Origin: Bin87 sp963666865
GTDB lineage: Bacteria; Chloroflexota; Dehalococcoidia; Lucifugimonadales; UBA3495
Assembly: GCA_963666865.1 (NCBI GenBank)
Contig: OY763072.1
Coordinates: 4,154,001 to 4,218,000, forward strand
Reading direction: 5' to 3'
Length of the DNA stretch: 64,000 nt
Part shown: positions 17,534 to 25,686 of the stretch, in pieces
How the letters are laid out: every line of letters begins with the position of its first letter
Position numbering within the stretch: the stretch's first letter is position 1
The notes under the pieces: model-generated
What the model was told of the DNA's origin: nothing
Database searches by the model: none
Seen by the model: only the letters and a program-made list of their open reading frames with translations
Translations under genes and position numbers: made by a program

Positions 17534-17729
17534 ATCAGTTCACCGTGGGAGGAGCTATGGATTGAAAGGAACGTTGGTTGGAATTGTAGTATGCCGGAGT
17601 TCAGATTGTCATGCGCCGACTTTCAGCCCCGCGACCGATTATGATATGCTCCCTGACGGCTCGAATTCAGTATGCCCCTATGTTTCGGGGCGCGCTCAAC
17701 CGCAACCGTTACTCTCTGGAGGTCCCGCC

Positions 17730-18416
17730 TTGTATCAAACCGTGAGCGACGCCACGCTGAAAGCCCTGTCCCAGATTGATTCCCCGAGCATCTGCAACGC
17801 CATCGAGGGGTTCAATGTTCGTCCCAAGAACGCGGGCTTCATGCTGCCGGAGATAAAGACGGTATTCCAGGAATTTCCTCCCATAGTGGGGTACGCAGTC
17901 ACCGGCGTCATATCCGCCAACCGTCCCGAGGGACACAGTGTGGCCCGGGAGGACTGGTGGGATCTCATCGTTTCAGTGCCCGAACCCCGGTTCATCGTCC
18001 TGCACGACATCGACAACCCGCCGCTGGGAGCTTATTGGGGAGAGGTGCAGTCCAACATCCACAAAGCGCTGGGCGCGTTGGCCGTAGCCACCGACGGCAC
18101 CGTGCGAGATTTGGACGAGGTACGCGCGCTGGGGTTCCAGTTCTTCGCCAAGGAGATTTCGGTATCCCATGCTTACGTTCACATGGTTGACATGGGCATT
18201 CCGGTGGAAGTGGGCGGGCTGACCGTTCACACCGGCGACCTGCTCCACGGCGACAAGCACGGCGTGACCAACATCCCCTTCGACATCGCCGACCGCATTC
18301 CCGATATGGTCAGCACCATCGCCGACTACGAGGAGAAAACCATCAGCCTGTGCCAGTCTCCGGACTTCTCCCTGGACGCGCTGAAAGAAGTCGCCAAGAT
18401 CACACGGCCATACTAG
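17730..18416 (+). CDS. RraA-family protein (aldolase/decarboxylase-like or regulator)
   Basis: 228 aa. SPSICNAIEGF, FIVLHDIDN, GEVQSNIHKALGALAVATDGTVRDLDEV and VHTGDLLHGDKHGVTNIP match the RraA/HMG-aldolase family. In this family a Gly-x-x-x-x-x-A-x-x-x-G loop and an Arg-Asp pair (RDLDE here) bind the 2-keto acid. Members are class II pyruvate aldolases or oxaloacetate decarboxylases, and some inhibit RNase E. TTG 17730 is chosen because GGAGG lies 7 nt upstream; the longer frame reads through intergenic DNA. The hydroxyacid dehydrogenase next door makes a keto-acid role more likely than RNA regulation (inference). Confidence 0.82.
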   Translation: MYQTVSDATLKALSQIDSPSICNAIEGFNVRPKNAGFMLPEIKTVFQEFPPIVGYAVTGVISANRPEGHSVAREDWWDLIVSVPEPRFIVLHDIDNPPLGAYWGEVQSNIHKALGALAVATDGTVRDLDEVRALGFQFFAKEISVSHAYVHMVDMGIPVEVGGLTVHTGDLLHGDKHGVTNIPFDIADRIPDMVSTIADYEEKTISLCQSPDFSLDALKEVAKITRPY

Positions 18417-18458
18417 ATTGCCTAACATTTCCTGTCATCGCACGAAAACACCCCACCC

Positions 18459-18484
18459 GTCATTCCTGCTTTCGCGGGAATGAC
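18459..18484. repeat. Family-2 inverted repeat, single copy
   Basis: GTCATTCCTGC then TTTCGCGGGAATGAC. A short hairpin of the family found as larger pairs elsewhere in the window. It lies between the RraA-like stop and the cyclophilin start. Confidence 0.9.
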
Positions 18485-18505
18485 GAAATTGGATAGCCCG
18501 TTGAT

Positions 18506-19276
18506 ATGAGAATGCCTACCAGACTGCTCACCACCCTGGTCCTGACCCTGGCCGCAATCCTGACGCTGGCGGCCTGCAACTTCATAACCACTCCCCCGGT
18601 GGGGGGTCCGGGAGGGGGCGACGCCGCTCCGACCGAGCCTCCCGCCACGAGTACGCCGCCACCGCCCGCCACCGCAATCGTGCCGGCAACGGCGGTGCAA
18701 CCGGGAGCTCCGGCGGCATCCGGCGCCTCAGCGCCGACCGTCATGGTAGTGGGTGGGCGCTCCATCCAGCAGTGGTCCGCCCCGCCGCCCTTGACCATCG
18801 ACACCTCGGTATCCTACACCGCTGTACTCAACACCACGGCTGGGCCCATCACCGTGGAACTGCTGACCGGCGATGCGCCGAACACGGTGAACAACTTCGT
18901 CTTCCTGGCCCGCGAGGGTTTCTACAACAACGTGATCTTCCACCGCACCATACCGGGGTTCATGATCCAGGGCGGAGACCCCACCGGCACCGGCGGCGGC
19001 GGTCCCGGTTATCGTTTCGCAGATGAGCCGGTGCGCCGGCCCTATGCCCGCGGGGTCATGGCCATGGCCAACGCCGGCCCCAACACCAACGGCAGCCAGT
19101 TCTTCCTGATGCACGCCGACTACCCCCTGCCACCCAACTACACCATCTTCGGCCAGGCGATATCCGGGTTGGAAGCCATTGACGCCATCGCCACCGCTCC
19201 CACCAGGCCCGGCGGAGAAGGTTCCTCACCGGTAAACCCGGCCGTGATCCAGTCGGTGGAAATCATCGGGCCGTAA
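18506..19276 (+). CDS. Exported peptidyl-prolyl cis-trans isomerase (cyclophilin type), lipoprotein
   Basis: Catalyses proline isomerisation during folding of exported proteins. Residues 1-25 are a lipoprotein signal ending in a good lipobox (TLAAC). A Pro/Thr/Ala linker of ~60 residues follows, then the cyclophilin domain from ~residue 100: the active-site Arg is in FHRTIPGFMIQGGDP, with GVMAMANAGPNTNGSQFFL and a GxATRPGGEGSS-like end. 256 aa. ATG 18506 and ATG 18512 are both possible starts. Sits upstream of the retropepsin-like gene with 46 nt between them. Confidence 0.92.
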   Translation: MRMPTRLLTTLVLTLAAILTLAACNFITTPPVGGPGGGDAAPTEPPATSTPPPPATAIVPATAVQPGAPAASGASAPTVMVVGGRSIQQWSAPPPLTIDTSVSYTAVLNTTAGPITVELLTGDAPNTVNNFVFLAREGFYNNVIFHRTIPGFMIQGGDPTGTGGGGPGYRFADEPVRRPYARGVMAMANAGPNTNGSQFFLMHADYPLPPNYTIFGQAISGLEAIDAIATAPTRPGGEGSSPVNPAVIQSVEIIGP

Positions 19277-19322
19277 CGCCAGACCCGGATCGGGCCTTGC
19301 CCGTTTACGGAGCGGCAACATC

Positions 19323-19700
19323 ATGGGCACTTTCAGAGTCGCAGTGACCGTGGGCAACCCGGATTCCGACGCCAGGGAAATGGTTGACGCGCTGGTGGAT
19401 ACCGGGGCCACCTTTTCGGTGATGCCGTCCAGCCTGCTGCGTCGTTTGGGTATTGCGCCGACTCGTATGCGACGGCTCCGGCTTGCCAACGGCCAGGTCG
19501 AGGAACGTCAAACCGGGATGGCTTTCTTCGAAGTCGGCGGTATGGATGGCGAGGCCAGAGTTGTCTTTGGCCCGGAAAACCTCTATTTGTTGGGAGCGAC
19601 GACGCTAGAAGACTTGTCTTTCATAGTTGATCCTATAAACAAGCGGCTGATTATTGAAGACGCCCTGCTGATGTGGGACAACGATCATGACGCTTGCTGA
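19323..19700 (+). CDS. Retropepsin-like aspartic protease, single domain
   Basis: 125 aa. The active-site triplet is D26-T-G-A in ALVDTGATFSVMPSSLLRRLG, the standard clan AA start. The second half has VVFGPENLYLLGATTLEDL, matching the 'G...LLG...L' flap and psi-loop of bacterial retropepsin homologues. One active site per chain implies a homodimer. The gene overlaps the next by 14 nt, which suggests cotranslation. Two further proteins of this type are at 43586 and 60629. They may be soluble peptidases or orphan toxin-type partners; the substrate is unknown. Confidence 0.75.
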   Translation: MGTFRVAVTVGNPDSDAREMVDALVDTGATFSVMPSSLLRRLGIAPTRMRRLRLANGQVEERQTGMAFFEVGGMDGEARVVFGPENLYLLGATTLEDLSFIVDPINKRLIIEDALLMWDNDHDAC

Positions 19701-20724
19701 GAGCGCTCATTACGACGAAGCCCTCGCGCTCGCATATGAGGCCGGCTGGACCGACGGCTTGCCCATCGTCCCTCCCACCGCCGAGCGGGTGAGGGCTTTC
19801 ATCGATGCTTCGGGCCGGTCGGCCTTGGAGTTGGTGGGGGAGATACCGCCGCGTGGTGGACGGGCCACCGTGGAGAAGCTGGCGGCCAATGCGGTGATGG
19901 CCGGTTGTTTGCCCGAGTATTTCCCGGTGGTTATCGCCGCCATCGAGGCATTGCTGCTGCCCCGGTTCAATCTGGCGTCGGTGCAGTGCTCCACCCACAT
20001 CGCCACGCCGTTGGTGGTGGTGAACGGGCCTATTGCCACCAAGCTCGGAATGAACGCCGGCGGAAATTGTTTCGGCCAGGGCAACCGGGCCAACGCCACC
20101 ATCGGGCGGGCGGTGAAGCTGGCATTGACCAACCTGGGCGGCGCACTGCCCGGCGACGAGGACCGGGCCACCTTCGGGCATCCTGGCAAGTACACCTACT
20201 GCATCGCCGAAAACGAGGCGGAAAACCCCTGGCAGCCCTACCATGTGGAACGCGGGTTCAGAGCCGATGAAGCGGTGGTGACGGTGCATCCGGCCGAAGC
20301 GCCGCACAACCTGAACAATCACGGCGCGGACAATCCAAGGGACTTGCTGGCTACCTTTGCCATGTCCATGGCCATCCCCGGCTGCAACAACATCCACGTC
20401 ATGGGCGACGTGCTGCTGGTATTGGGGCCGGAGCACGCTGAGATCATCGCCCGCGCCGGCTGGAGCAAGAATGACGTGCGCTCGTACCTCTACGAACTGG
20501 CCCGGCAGCCGCTATCGGTGCTGAAGCTGGGCGGTATCCACGGACGCCACGCCCATCGCAACACCCTGTGGCCCCGCTGGATCGACCGGGACGACGATGA
20601 GGCGATGGTGCCGGTGGTGCGCCGGCCTGAGGACATACATATAATGGTGGCCGGCGGACCGGGGCGACACTCGGTTTACATTCCCGGCTGGGGTTCGCGG
20701 ATCACGTCCGCACGGGTAACCTGA
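19687..20724 (+). CDS. Conserved protein of unknown function upstream of a UGSC selenoprotein
   Basis: 345 aa, soluble. Visible elements include AGWTDGLPIVPPT near the N-terminus, QCSTHIATPLVVVNGP, MNAGGNCFGQGNRANATIGRA, ALPGDEDRATFGHPGKYTYC and a Cys in IPGCNNIHVMGD. Four to five cysteines are spread through the chain and no known cofactor motif is obvious. It overlaps the retropepsin-like gene and is 27 nt before the UGSC gene, so all three are probably one operon. Genome neighbourhoods of this kind (large unknown protein plus a UGSC domain) suggest that the two act together in one redox reaction. This is inference. Confidence 0.7.
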   Translation: MTLAESAHYDEALALAYEAGWTDGLPIVPPTAERVRAFIDASGRSALELVGEIPPRGGRATVEKLAANAVMAGCLPEYFPVVIAAIEALLLPRFNLASVQCSTHIATPLVVVNGPIATKLGMNAGGNCFGQGNRANATIGRAVKLALTNLGGALPGDEDRATFGHPGKYTYCIAENEAENPWQPYHVERGFRADEAVVTVHPAEAPHNLNNHGADNPRDLLATFAMSMAIPGCNNIHVMGDVLLVLGPEHAEIIARAGWSKNDVRSYLYELARQPLSVLKLGGIHGRHAHRNTLWPRWIDRDDDEAMVPVVRRPEDIHIMVAGGPGRHSVYIPGWGSRITSARVT

Positions 20725-20751
20725 ATTGCATCGACGCACGGGATTAACAGC

Positions 20752-21327
20752 ATGACCACCATGAATGACTTGAACTCTCGTATCGCCGCCCTGGGTTTGG
20801 TGGATCCCACCGACCGGCAGGAAGAGCCGGAGCGCCGGCCGGCGGCTCCGCTGGAAACGCTGGAGGGACGGCGCGGCGGGTTCCTGGACAACCGGAAGGG
20901 CAACGCCGACGTGATACTGGACGCCGTCCGGGAACGGCTAGCCGACCAATATGGCATGACTGAATCGCTGGTGCGTTCCAAGTGGATGTTCTCCGCTCCC
21001 GCCGCGCCGGAGATCATCGACGAACTGGCGGAGTGCGACTTCGTGGTGACGGCGGTGGGAGATTGAGGGAGCTGCGTGGCGCGCAGTTTGCGCGACGCAG
21101 TGGAACTGGAAGATCGGGGCGTGCGGACGGTAGTGGTACACACGCAAGCGTTCCGCTCCGCCGCCGAACAGCACATCGTCTCGCTGGGCCGGCCGGATTA
21201 CGCCGGGTCGGTGTACCTGCAACATCCGATCGCCGCGCTGGACACGGCGGCGATTCAAGCCAGGGTGGATGCGGTGGCGCCGGAGATCGTGGCCGCGCTG
21301 CTGGGCCACGGCCGGGATTTACCATGA
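20752..21327 (+). CDS. UGSC-motif selenoprotein with in-frame UGA
   Basis: A TGA at 21064-21066 interrupts a single open frame running from ATG 20752 to TGA 21327. Reading it as selenocysteine gives 191 aa with Sec105 and the signature Sec-Gly-Ser-Cys (then VARSL), the name-giving motif of UGSC proteins, first noted in marine metagenomes. The upstream half (ADVILDAVRERLADQYGM, SAPAAPEIIDELAECDFVVTAVGD) and the downstream half (DAVELEDRGVRTVVVHTQAF, SVYLQHPIAAL) both match what that family shows, so neither is debris. Sec105 and C108 probably form a redox pair. The reaction is unknown. A strong hairpin follows the UGA. 27 nt after the 345-aa gene. Confidence 0.88.
21064..21100 (+). promoter_or_regulatory. 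Putative bacterial SECIS element after UGA Sec105
   Basis: After the UGA the RNA can form an outer stem CTGCG/CGCAG (21072-21076 with 21096-21100) and an inner stem CGCGCA/TGCGCG (21080-21085 with 21089-21094), with loop GTT. The apical loop begins with G 20 nt after the UGA, as the bacterial SECIS model requires. Eleven base pairs, all Watson-Crick, with a small 3+1-nt internal loop. Confidence 0.75.
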
Positions 21328-21403
21328 CACGCCCGGATTGCTGAGTCTTCACCGTGGAGTTGGCGCCGAGGTTCCACCGATTATATGCCGTTCCATGACG
21401 GCC

Positions 21404-21811
21404 TCAATCAGGGCCATGGCCGCTTCTTCCGAACCCTCTTCCGATTCTGCCGGCAGACCGGGTCACAGACACATGGGCCGGGTTTTCAAGATTGCCCCAT
21501 TCGTTAAACGTAGGGTCGTGAAGAAACTTGGCGTCAAATCCAATGCGTTCGAGATTTTCTTTCGCCCGGCCTACCGATACTTCTGCCATCAACTCGCCTT
21601 CCCGCTTGCGGCGGCTGGTGTTGTGAGCCGCCAGCAGTATCTGTGCGTCCCGGCTTCGGTCTGACCAGTATTGCACCCACGTCGTTGAGAGGGCCGTTTC
21701 GGATGCCCGGCGCTGAAAGGCTCGCGGGTTGATGTCGCCATCGTTTTCTATCAATCCCCAGCGGATATGACGCAGTACCGAGTGCTGCGGTAGCAGTTCT
21801 TTCGCCGTCAT
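21404..21811 (-). CDS. Hypothetical protein, second gene of an overlapping pair
   Basis: 135 aa, basic. The N-terminus (LLPQHSVLRHIRWGLIENDG) is followed by RAFQRRASETALSTTWVQYW and a helix rich in Arg and Glu; the last ~35 residues (RSAGRIGRGFGRSG) are low in complexity. No known domain is recognised. Its ATG at 21811-21809 overlaps the stop TGA of the upstream gene (ATGA), which is strong evidence of translational coupling and of a real gene. Function cannot be guessed; a toxin-antitoxin-like pair is one possibility. Confidence 0.55.
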   Translation of the reverse strand: MTAKELLPQHSVLRHIRWGLIENDGDINPRAFQRRASETALSTTWVQYWSDRSRDAQILLAAHNTSRRKREGELMAEVSVGRAKENLERIGFDAKFLHDPTFNEWGNLENPAHVSVTRSAGRIGRGFGRSGHGPD

Positions 21812-22569
21812 CGGGGATTGTTACGCTCGTATGTCATCATGAATTGGGCCAATGTGTGTGCCGGATGAATGCCTTTCGTGGCTTCGCCGGCCGTGTTTTC
21901 CATTATCCAGACGTTGTTATCGTCATGGAACTCGGCCCAGACATAAGATCCCTTGCGGCTGCCCCAAAGTGCGTTGACCCGCCCGTTGTCAGGCAGGGTT
22001 AGAGACGCTTCATCCCGCGTGTGCGTATTCCGGACGAAATCCCAGAAGGCGTTTTGTGAGCGTTCGTCGATGGCTATTCCGTATTCCTGGGCGTCCTGTT
22101 GCAGGAATGACATACGCTGCCGGTAGGCGCGTTCGCGTTCGACATCCAAAATATCGGCGCTGATGACTTCCTGCACGTACTGAGTCAGCTCGTCAATGTG
22201 CGCCCAGGCGTTTTTTTCGCCTTCCTGCCCATCCGCGCTCTTGAAAAAGAATTCGGCAACCCCGTCCGGGGCCACGTCGATCTCGAGGTCAACGTTGTTA
22301 CGATGCCACTCGGCCTGTACTCCGCCGTTCCAAGCCGGGATGATGTAGGGTGGCGGCATCCGGTCGTCCCCGACCCTGACCAAAATGGCAATCAGGCCGA
22401 CAACCGCAGTTGGGTTGGTGCGTTGACCGTCGGAACTCCAGTTGTCGTTTTCCCAGGGCAGTTTGACGAAAGCCTGGAGCGTAGGAAACAGCCAGCGGTT
22501 TTCCGGGACGATATAACTATCGCCGGTTTGGGGGTCGCTATTTGCAGTTAAGGCAAACCTTGACGTCAT
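21808..22569 (-). CDS. Hypothetical protein, first gene of an overlapping pair
   Basis: 253 aa, acidic and soluble. Segments such as RMPPPYIIPAWNGGVQAEWHRNNVDLEIDVAPDG and EFFFKSADG suggest a beta-rich N-terminal half; a helical linker (VISADILDVERERAYRQRM) and a C-terminal half with WAEFHDDNNVWIMENTAG follow. Start ATG 22569 has GGGAGG ~9 nt upstream; the far longer open frame is antisense to tgt and rejected. The 'VQAEWH..nvDLEIdv.pdG' stretch recalls small proteins found next to toxin or retron-type genes, but I cannot name the family. It shares an ATGA overlap with the 135-aa gene. Confidence 0.6.
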   Translation of the reverse strand: MTSRFALTANSDPQTGDSYIVPENRWLFPTLQAFVKLPWENDNWSSDGQRTNPTAVVGLIAILVRVGDDRMPPPYIIPAWNGGVQAEWHRNNVDLEIDVAPDGVAEFFFKSADGQEGEKNAWAHIDELTQYVQEVISADILDVERERAYRQRMSFLQQDAQEYGIAIDERSQNAFWDFVRNTHTRDEASLTLPDNGRVNALWGSRKGSYVWAEFHDDNNVWIMENTAGEATKGIHPAHTLAQFMMTYERNNPR

Positions 22570-22673
22570 TATGGGGCCTCCCATGCAAGTATGATTATTG
22601 TAAGCAGGCGTCGATATGGACAGCAAGCGGCTTCTGACAATAGCGGCGGTCGAACGGACTATTCCCCACGGCC

Positions 22674-23855
22674 TCAGGCGCCGCGCTCGGTAATCCAGCG
22701 ATGTTTCTGGGATTGGCGGCGTTGTTCGTCCGTGGGTCGGTAGGCAGCCAGGAAGTCGAAGCGGAAAGCGTCGAAACGCTGCGCCGCGATGGCGGCGCGC
22801 AGATCCGCCATCAAGCGGAGGATGAAGCGCAGGTTGTGGATTGACGCCAGACGCGGCCCGAGCATCTCGCCAGCCTTGAACAGGTGGCGCAGGTAGGCGG
22901 CGGAGTAGTTCCGGCAGGCGTAGCAGTCGCAGGCGTCGTCGAGGGGCGTGTCCTGCTCGGCGTAGCGGCGGTTGGCGATGTTGATGCGGCCCGTGGGCGT
23001 GAACAGGGCGCCGTTGCGGGCGACCCGGGTGGGCAGCACACAGTCGAACATATCCACGCCCAGCGCCACCGAATTCACCAAGTCCTCCGGCGAGCCGACG
23101 CCCATCAGGTAGCGGGGCCGGTCGGCGGGCAGCCCGTTGCACACCTGCCCCGTAACGGTGTGCATCTCGGCTTTGGTTTCGCCCACGGCGAGGCCGCCGA
23201 TGGCGTAGCCGTCAAAGGGGATGGCGGTGATGTAGCGTGTGGATTCCTCCCGCATTTCCGGCACGGTGCCCCCCTGTACTATGCCGAAAAGCGCCTGGCG
23301 GCCGGCGCTGGGACTGCGGGCATGGGTCTCGTAGCAGACGTCCGCCCAGCGGTGGGTCCGCTCCATGGCGTCCCGGACGGAGGACGGTTCACCGGCGGAG
23401 AACACGCACTGGTCGAAGCACATGATGATGTCGGCGCCGATGCCGTGCTGATTGCTGATGGCGGACTCCGGCGTGAAGAAGTGACGGCTACCGTCGATGT
23501 GGGACTGGAAAGCGATGCCGTCGTCATTGACCCGACGCAGGTTGCCCATGCTGAAAGCCTGGTAGCCGCCGCTGTCGGTGAGGATGGGGCCGTCCCAGCC
23601 CATGAAACGGTGCAGGCCCCCGGCGTCGCGGACCCGGTCCACGCCGGGCCGCAGATACAAGTGATAGGCGTTGCTCAGGACGGTTTCCGCACCCAGGTTT
23701 CGCACCTCGTCGAAGGTCAAACCCTTGACCGTCGCCTGGGTGGCGACAGGCATGAAAAGAGGCGTTTGCGCGGTGCCGTGGGGCGTGGTAATCTGCCCGC
23801 GCCGGGCAGCGCCGTCGGTATCGAGCAGTTGAAAACTGAACTTGTCGGCGGTCAT
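22674..23855 (-). CDS. tgt: tRNA-guanine transglycosylase
   Basis: Exchanges guanine-34 for a queuosine precursor in tRNAs with GUN anticodons, which include the tRNA-His(GUG) in this window. PVATQATVKGLT, LSNAYHLYLRPG and LTDSGGYQAFSMG hold the substrate-binding region with its catalytic Asp. FGIVQGG and GYAIGGLAVGE follow. The zinc site is CDCYACRNYSAAYLRHLF (C-x-C-x2-C and a later His). 393 aa is full length. Start ATG 23855 is chosen over an upstream TTG three codons away. Lying alone with no queA or queuosine genes beside it. Confidence 0.94.
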   Translation of the reverse strand: MTADKFSFQLLDTDGAARRGQITTPHGTAQTPLFMPVATQATVKGLTFDEVRNLGAETVLSNAYHLYLRPGVDRVRDAGGLHRFMGWDGPILTDSGGYQAFSMGNLRRVNDDGIAFQSHIDGSRHFFTPESAISNQHGIGADIIMCFDQCVFSAGEPSSVRDAMERTHRWADVCYETHARSPSAGRQALFGIVQGGTVPEMREESTRYITAIPFDGYAIGGLAVGETKAEMHTVTGQVCNGLPADRPRYLMGVGSPEDLVNSVALGVDMFDCVLPTRVARNGALFTPTGRINIANRRYAEQDTPLDDACDCYACRNYSAAYLRHLFKAGEMLGPRLASIHNLRFILRLMADLRAAIAAQRFDAFRFDFLAAYRPTDEQRRQSQKHRWITERGA

Positions 23856-23947
23856 GGATGCCAATTTACCCGCATATGCTCAATTCACGCAATCCGTAGC
23901 GCCAGAGACGGTAAGCTAACAAGCTGTTTCGTTAAATATCCGACATG

Positions 23948-23975
23948 ATAGGGGCGACGCATGCGTCGCCCCTAC
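23948..23975. repeat. 28-bp palindrome, family 1 (CGCATGCG core)
   Basis: ATAGGGGCGA / TCGCCCCTAC around CGCATGCG; one end base differs from the other copies. It is in the divergent gap between tgt and the small membrane protein gene, i.e. not downstream of any stop codon, unlike most copies. Confidence 0.92.
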
Positions 23976-24044
23976 GCCTTGCAAAGATATAAAATTGATC
24001 GAACCTAACCAGTGGAGCAGGAGCCTTACGCCTGCTTGAGTTCG

Positions 24045-24257
24045 ATGATGTACGAGGCATTTTCCGAGTTTCTGGTGCGCCTGAGCGGCCAGGGTGCGCT
24101 ATGGTCAGTTTGCGTTATCCTGACCATGGCCGTTACTGCTGTTGTGCTGTACGTTTTCTGGGACCTGGTGGGACGCGGGGTTTCGCTGGTCAGGCCGCGC
24201 GGTCGAGACAGGAACACCGCCGGCGGCGGACCGCCGCCGGCGGACCGGGGCCACTGA
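24045..24257 (+). CDS. Small single-span membrane protein upstream of the TauE-like exporter
   Basis: About 70 aa. LWSVCVILTMAVTAVVLYVFWDLVG is one clear membrane helix, with a basic Arg-rich C-terminal tail inside the cell by the positive-inside rule. The stop codon TGA (24255-24257) is followed one base later by the exporter's GTG start (24259). That tight coupling argues it is a real gene acting with the exporter. Start is uncertain: ATG 24045 or 24048 is preferred, while GTG 24012 extends the N-terminus. Confidence 0.6.
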   Translation: MMYEAFSEFLVRLSGQGALWSVCVILTMAVTAVVLYVFWDLVGRGVSLVRPRGRDRNTAGGGPPPADRGH

Positions 24258-24258
24258 C

Positions 24259-25389
24259 GTGCATTTTCCAATCGCTGACGTCACGGTATCGCCGCTGCTG
24301 TTGGGGCTGCTGGGGATGATTGTTGGGACGATGACCGGCTTCTTCGGCGTGGGCGGCGGGTTCCTCATTACCGGAGGCTTGCTGGTGCTGGGCGTGCCGA
24401 CGATTTACGCCGTGGGAACGGGCCTGCTCATGGTGATGGGAACGGCGATCACCAGTACGCTGCGACACCGTCGGCTGGGCAACGTGGACATCCGGTTGGC
24501 GGTTCTAATCGTCTGTGGCACGATACCGGGCGTTTTCGCTGGGGAGCGGGTGAACAGTATGCTTGCGGAGGCAGGAGTCGCCGGCCCGGTGGTGGGAGCG
24601 GTGTATTTCGTGCTGCTGCTCAGCCTGGGTTCCCTGATGGTGGGCAACTGGCTGAGGACGATCCGCTACCGGCCGCGGCGGCCGGTGGGGGAAGGTCTGC
24701 CGGGATTTTTTCGTCGGGTGCGGATTGGTCCGGCACGGGTGACGCTGCCGACCTGGGCCGGAGCAACGCGGGAGGTCAACCTGCGGCCCGCGTTTCCCCA
24801 CGCTGGCATCGAGGAGATGTCCGCGCTGGTGCCGGTTTTTGCCGGGTTCGTTATCGGGTTCATAGCGGCCCTGTTGGGCGCGGGCGGCGGGTTCCTGCTG
24901 ATGCCCTTCCTGGTATATGGGCTGGGGATACCGCCGGCGGTGGCCATCGGCACCGACCTGTTCCAGATCATCATCACCGGCACGCTGGGCGCATTCCTGT
25001 ATTCCCTCAGCGGCAACGTTGACCCGGTGATCGCGATAATAATGTTCGCCTCGGCATCGGTGGGCACGCAGCTGGGCGCGCTGGCGACGCGCTTCGTGAA
25101 TGCGACTCGCATTCTGGGCCTGTTTGGCGTCACCGTGCTCAACGCCGGCGTGGCGGTGGGCCTGGGGCAGCTGGCGCGAACCATCGGCGCCGACCGCCTG
25201 GAGCAGGTGAGCCAGGCGCTGTTGCTGGGCGTCTCCGGCGCAGTGGCCGCAACGATACTGCTGCTGCTGGCGCTGGCGGTGACGACCCAGGCGCGGCGCG
25301 GGCGACGGCTGGCCCGATTGCGGCAGGCGCGGGCGGAACGGCCCAGGGATCTTTCCATTCTTCGTCAGAATCAGGATTTTCTGGATTAG
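24259..25389 (+). CDS. TauE/SafE-type membrane exporter (sulfite/organosulfonate family)
   Basis: 376 aa with about eight membrane helices in two related halves: each half begins with a glycine-rich motif, GFFGVGGGFLITGG (residues ~25-38) and ALLGAGGGFLLMP (~210). A ~55-residue cytoplasmic insert (RPRRPVGEGLPGFFRRVRIG) separates the halves. Family members move sulfite, sulfoacetate or related organic sulfur anions across the membrane; the substrate here is unknown. Start GTG 24259 is chosen from its position one base after the small gene's stop. The last ~9 residues (LRQNQDFLD) are encoded by a family-3 repeat, so the ancestral stop was probably displaced. Confidence 0.85.
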   Translation: MHFPIADVTVSPLLLGLLGMIVGTMTGFFGVGGGFLITGGLLVLGVPTIYAVGTGLLMVMGTAITSTLRHRRLGNVDIRLAVLIVCGTIPGVFAGERVNSMLAEAGVAGPVVGAVYFVLLLSLGSLMVGNWLRTIRYRPRRPVGEGLPGFFRRVRIGPARVTLPTWAGATREVNLRPAFPHAGIEEMSALVPVFAGFVIGFIAALLGAGGGFLLMPFLVYGLGIPPAVAIGTDLFQIIITGTLGAFLYSLSGNVDPVIAIIMFASASVGTQLGALATRFVNATRILGLFGVTVLNAGVAVGLGQLARTIGADRLEQVSQALLLGVSGAVAATILLLLALAVTTQARRGRRLARLRQARAERPRDLSILRQNQDFLD

Positions 25390-25472
25390 AGGATTTACGG
25401 GATTGGACGTTCCTCACATCCGAATGTGTCCAATCCTGCTAATCCTAAAATCTGGTAAATCCTGTTTCTAAC
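25364..25472. repeat. Family-3 inverted repeat element (~110 bp), copy 1
   Basis: Begins GTCAGAATCAGGATTT and ends with a diverged complement (AAATCCTGTTTCTAAC). Internal parts AGGATTTACGGGATTGG and CCAATCCTGCTAATCC also pair with each other. Overlaps the last 26 bp of the TauE-like gene. Other copies are at 58161 and 59144. Confidence 0.85.
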
Positions 25473-25543
25473 GATTTCCAAAGGCGAAGTTCGCATGAGC
25501 GGCCCGTGCGCGCAGGGCAACCGCATTTCAAACCTACACGCCC

Positions 25544-25644
25544 GTCACTCCTGCAAAAGCAGGAGTCCAGAAGCCGAAAAGCAAGCGCATCTGTAACGGA
25601 TCTACCTATCAAGGCCACTGGATTCCCGCTTTCGCGGGAATGAC
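25544..25644. repeat. Family-2 inverted repeat pair (~100 bp)
   Basis: Left end GTCACTCCTGCAAAAGCAGG and right end CCCGCTTTCGCGGGAATGAC, each also a small hairpin. Together with copy 1 of family 3 this fills the 297-bp gap between the TauE-like gene and the second alcohol dehydrogenase; no gene is seen there. Confidence 0.88.
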
Positions 25645-25686
25645 GGATACCTTCCTATCCAAATGCGATTGCCCTGCCCGTGCGCG

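Noticed and set aside
22570..23142. N-terminal extension of the 253-aa gene into tgt
   Set aside because: It overlaps tgt out of frame and has no homology-like sequence; ATG 22569 has a good ribosome site.
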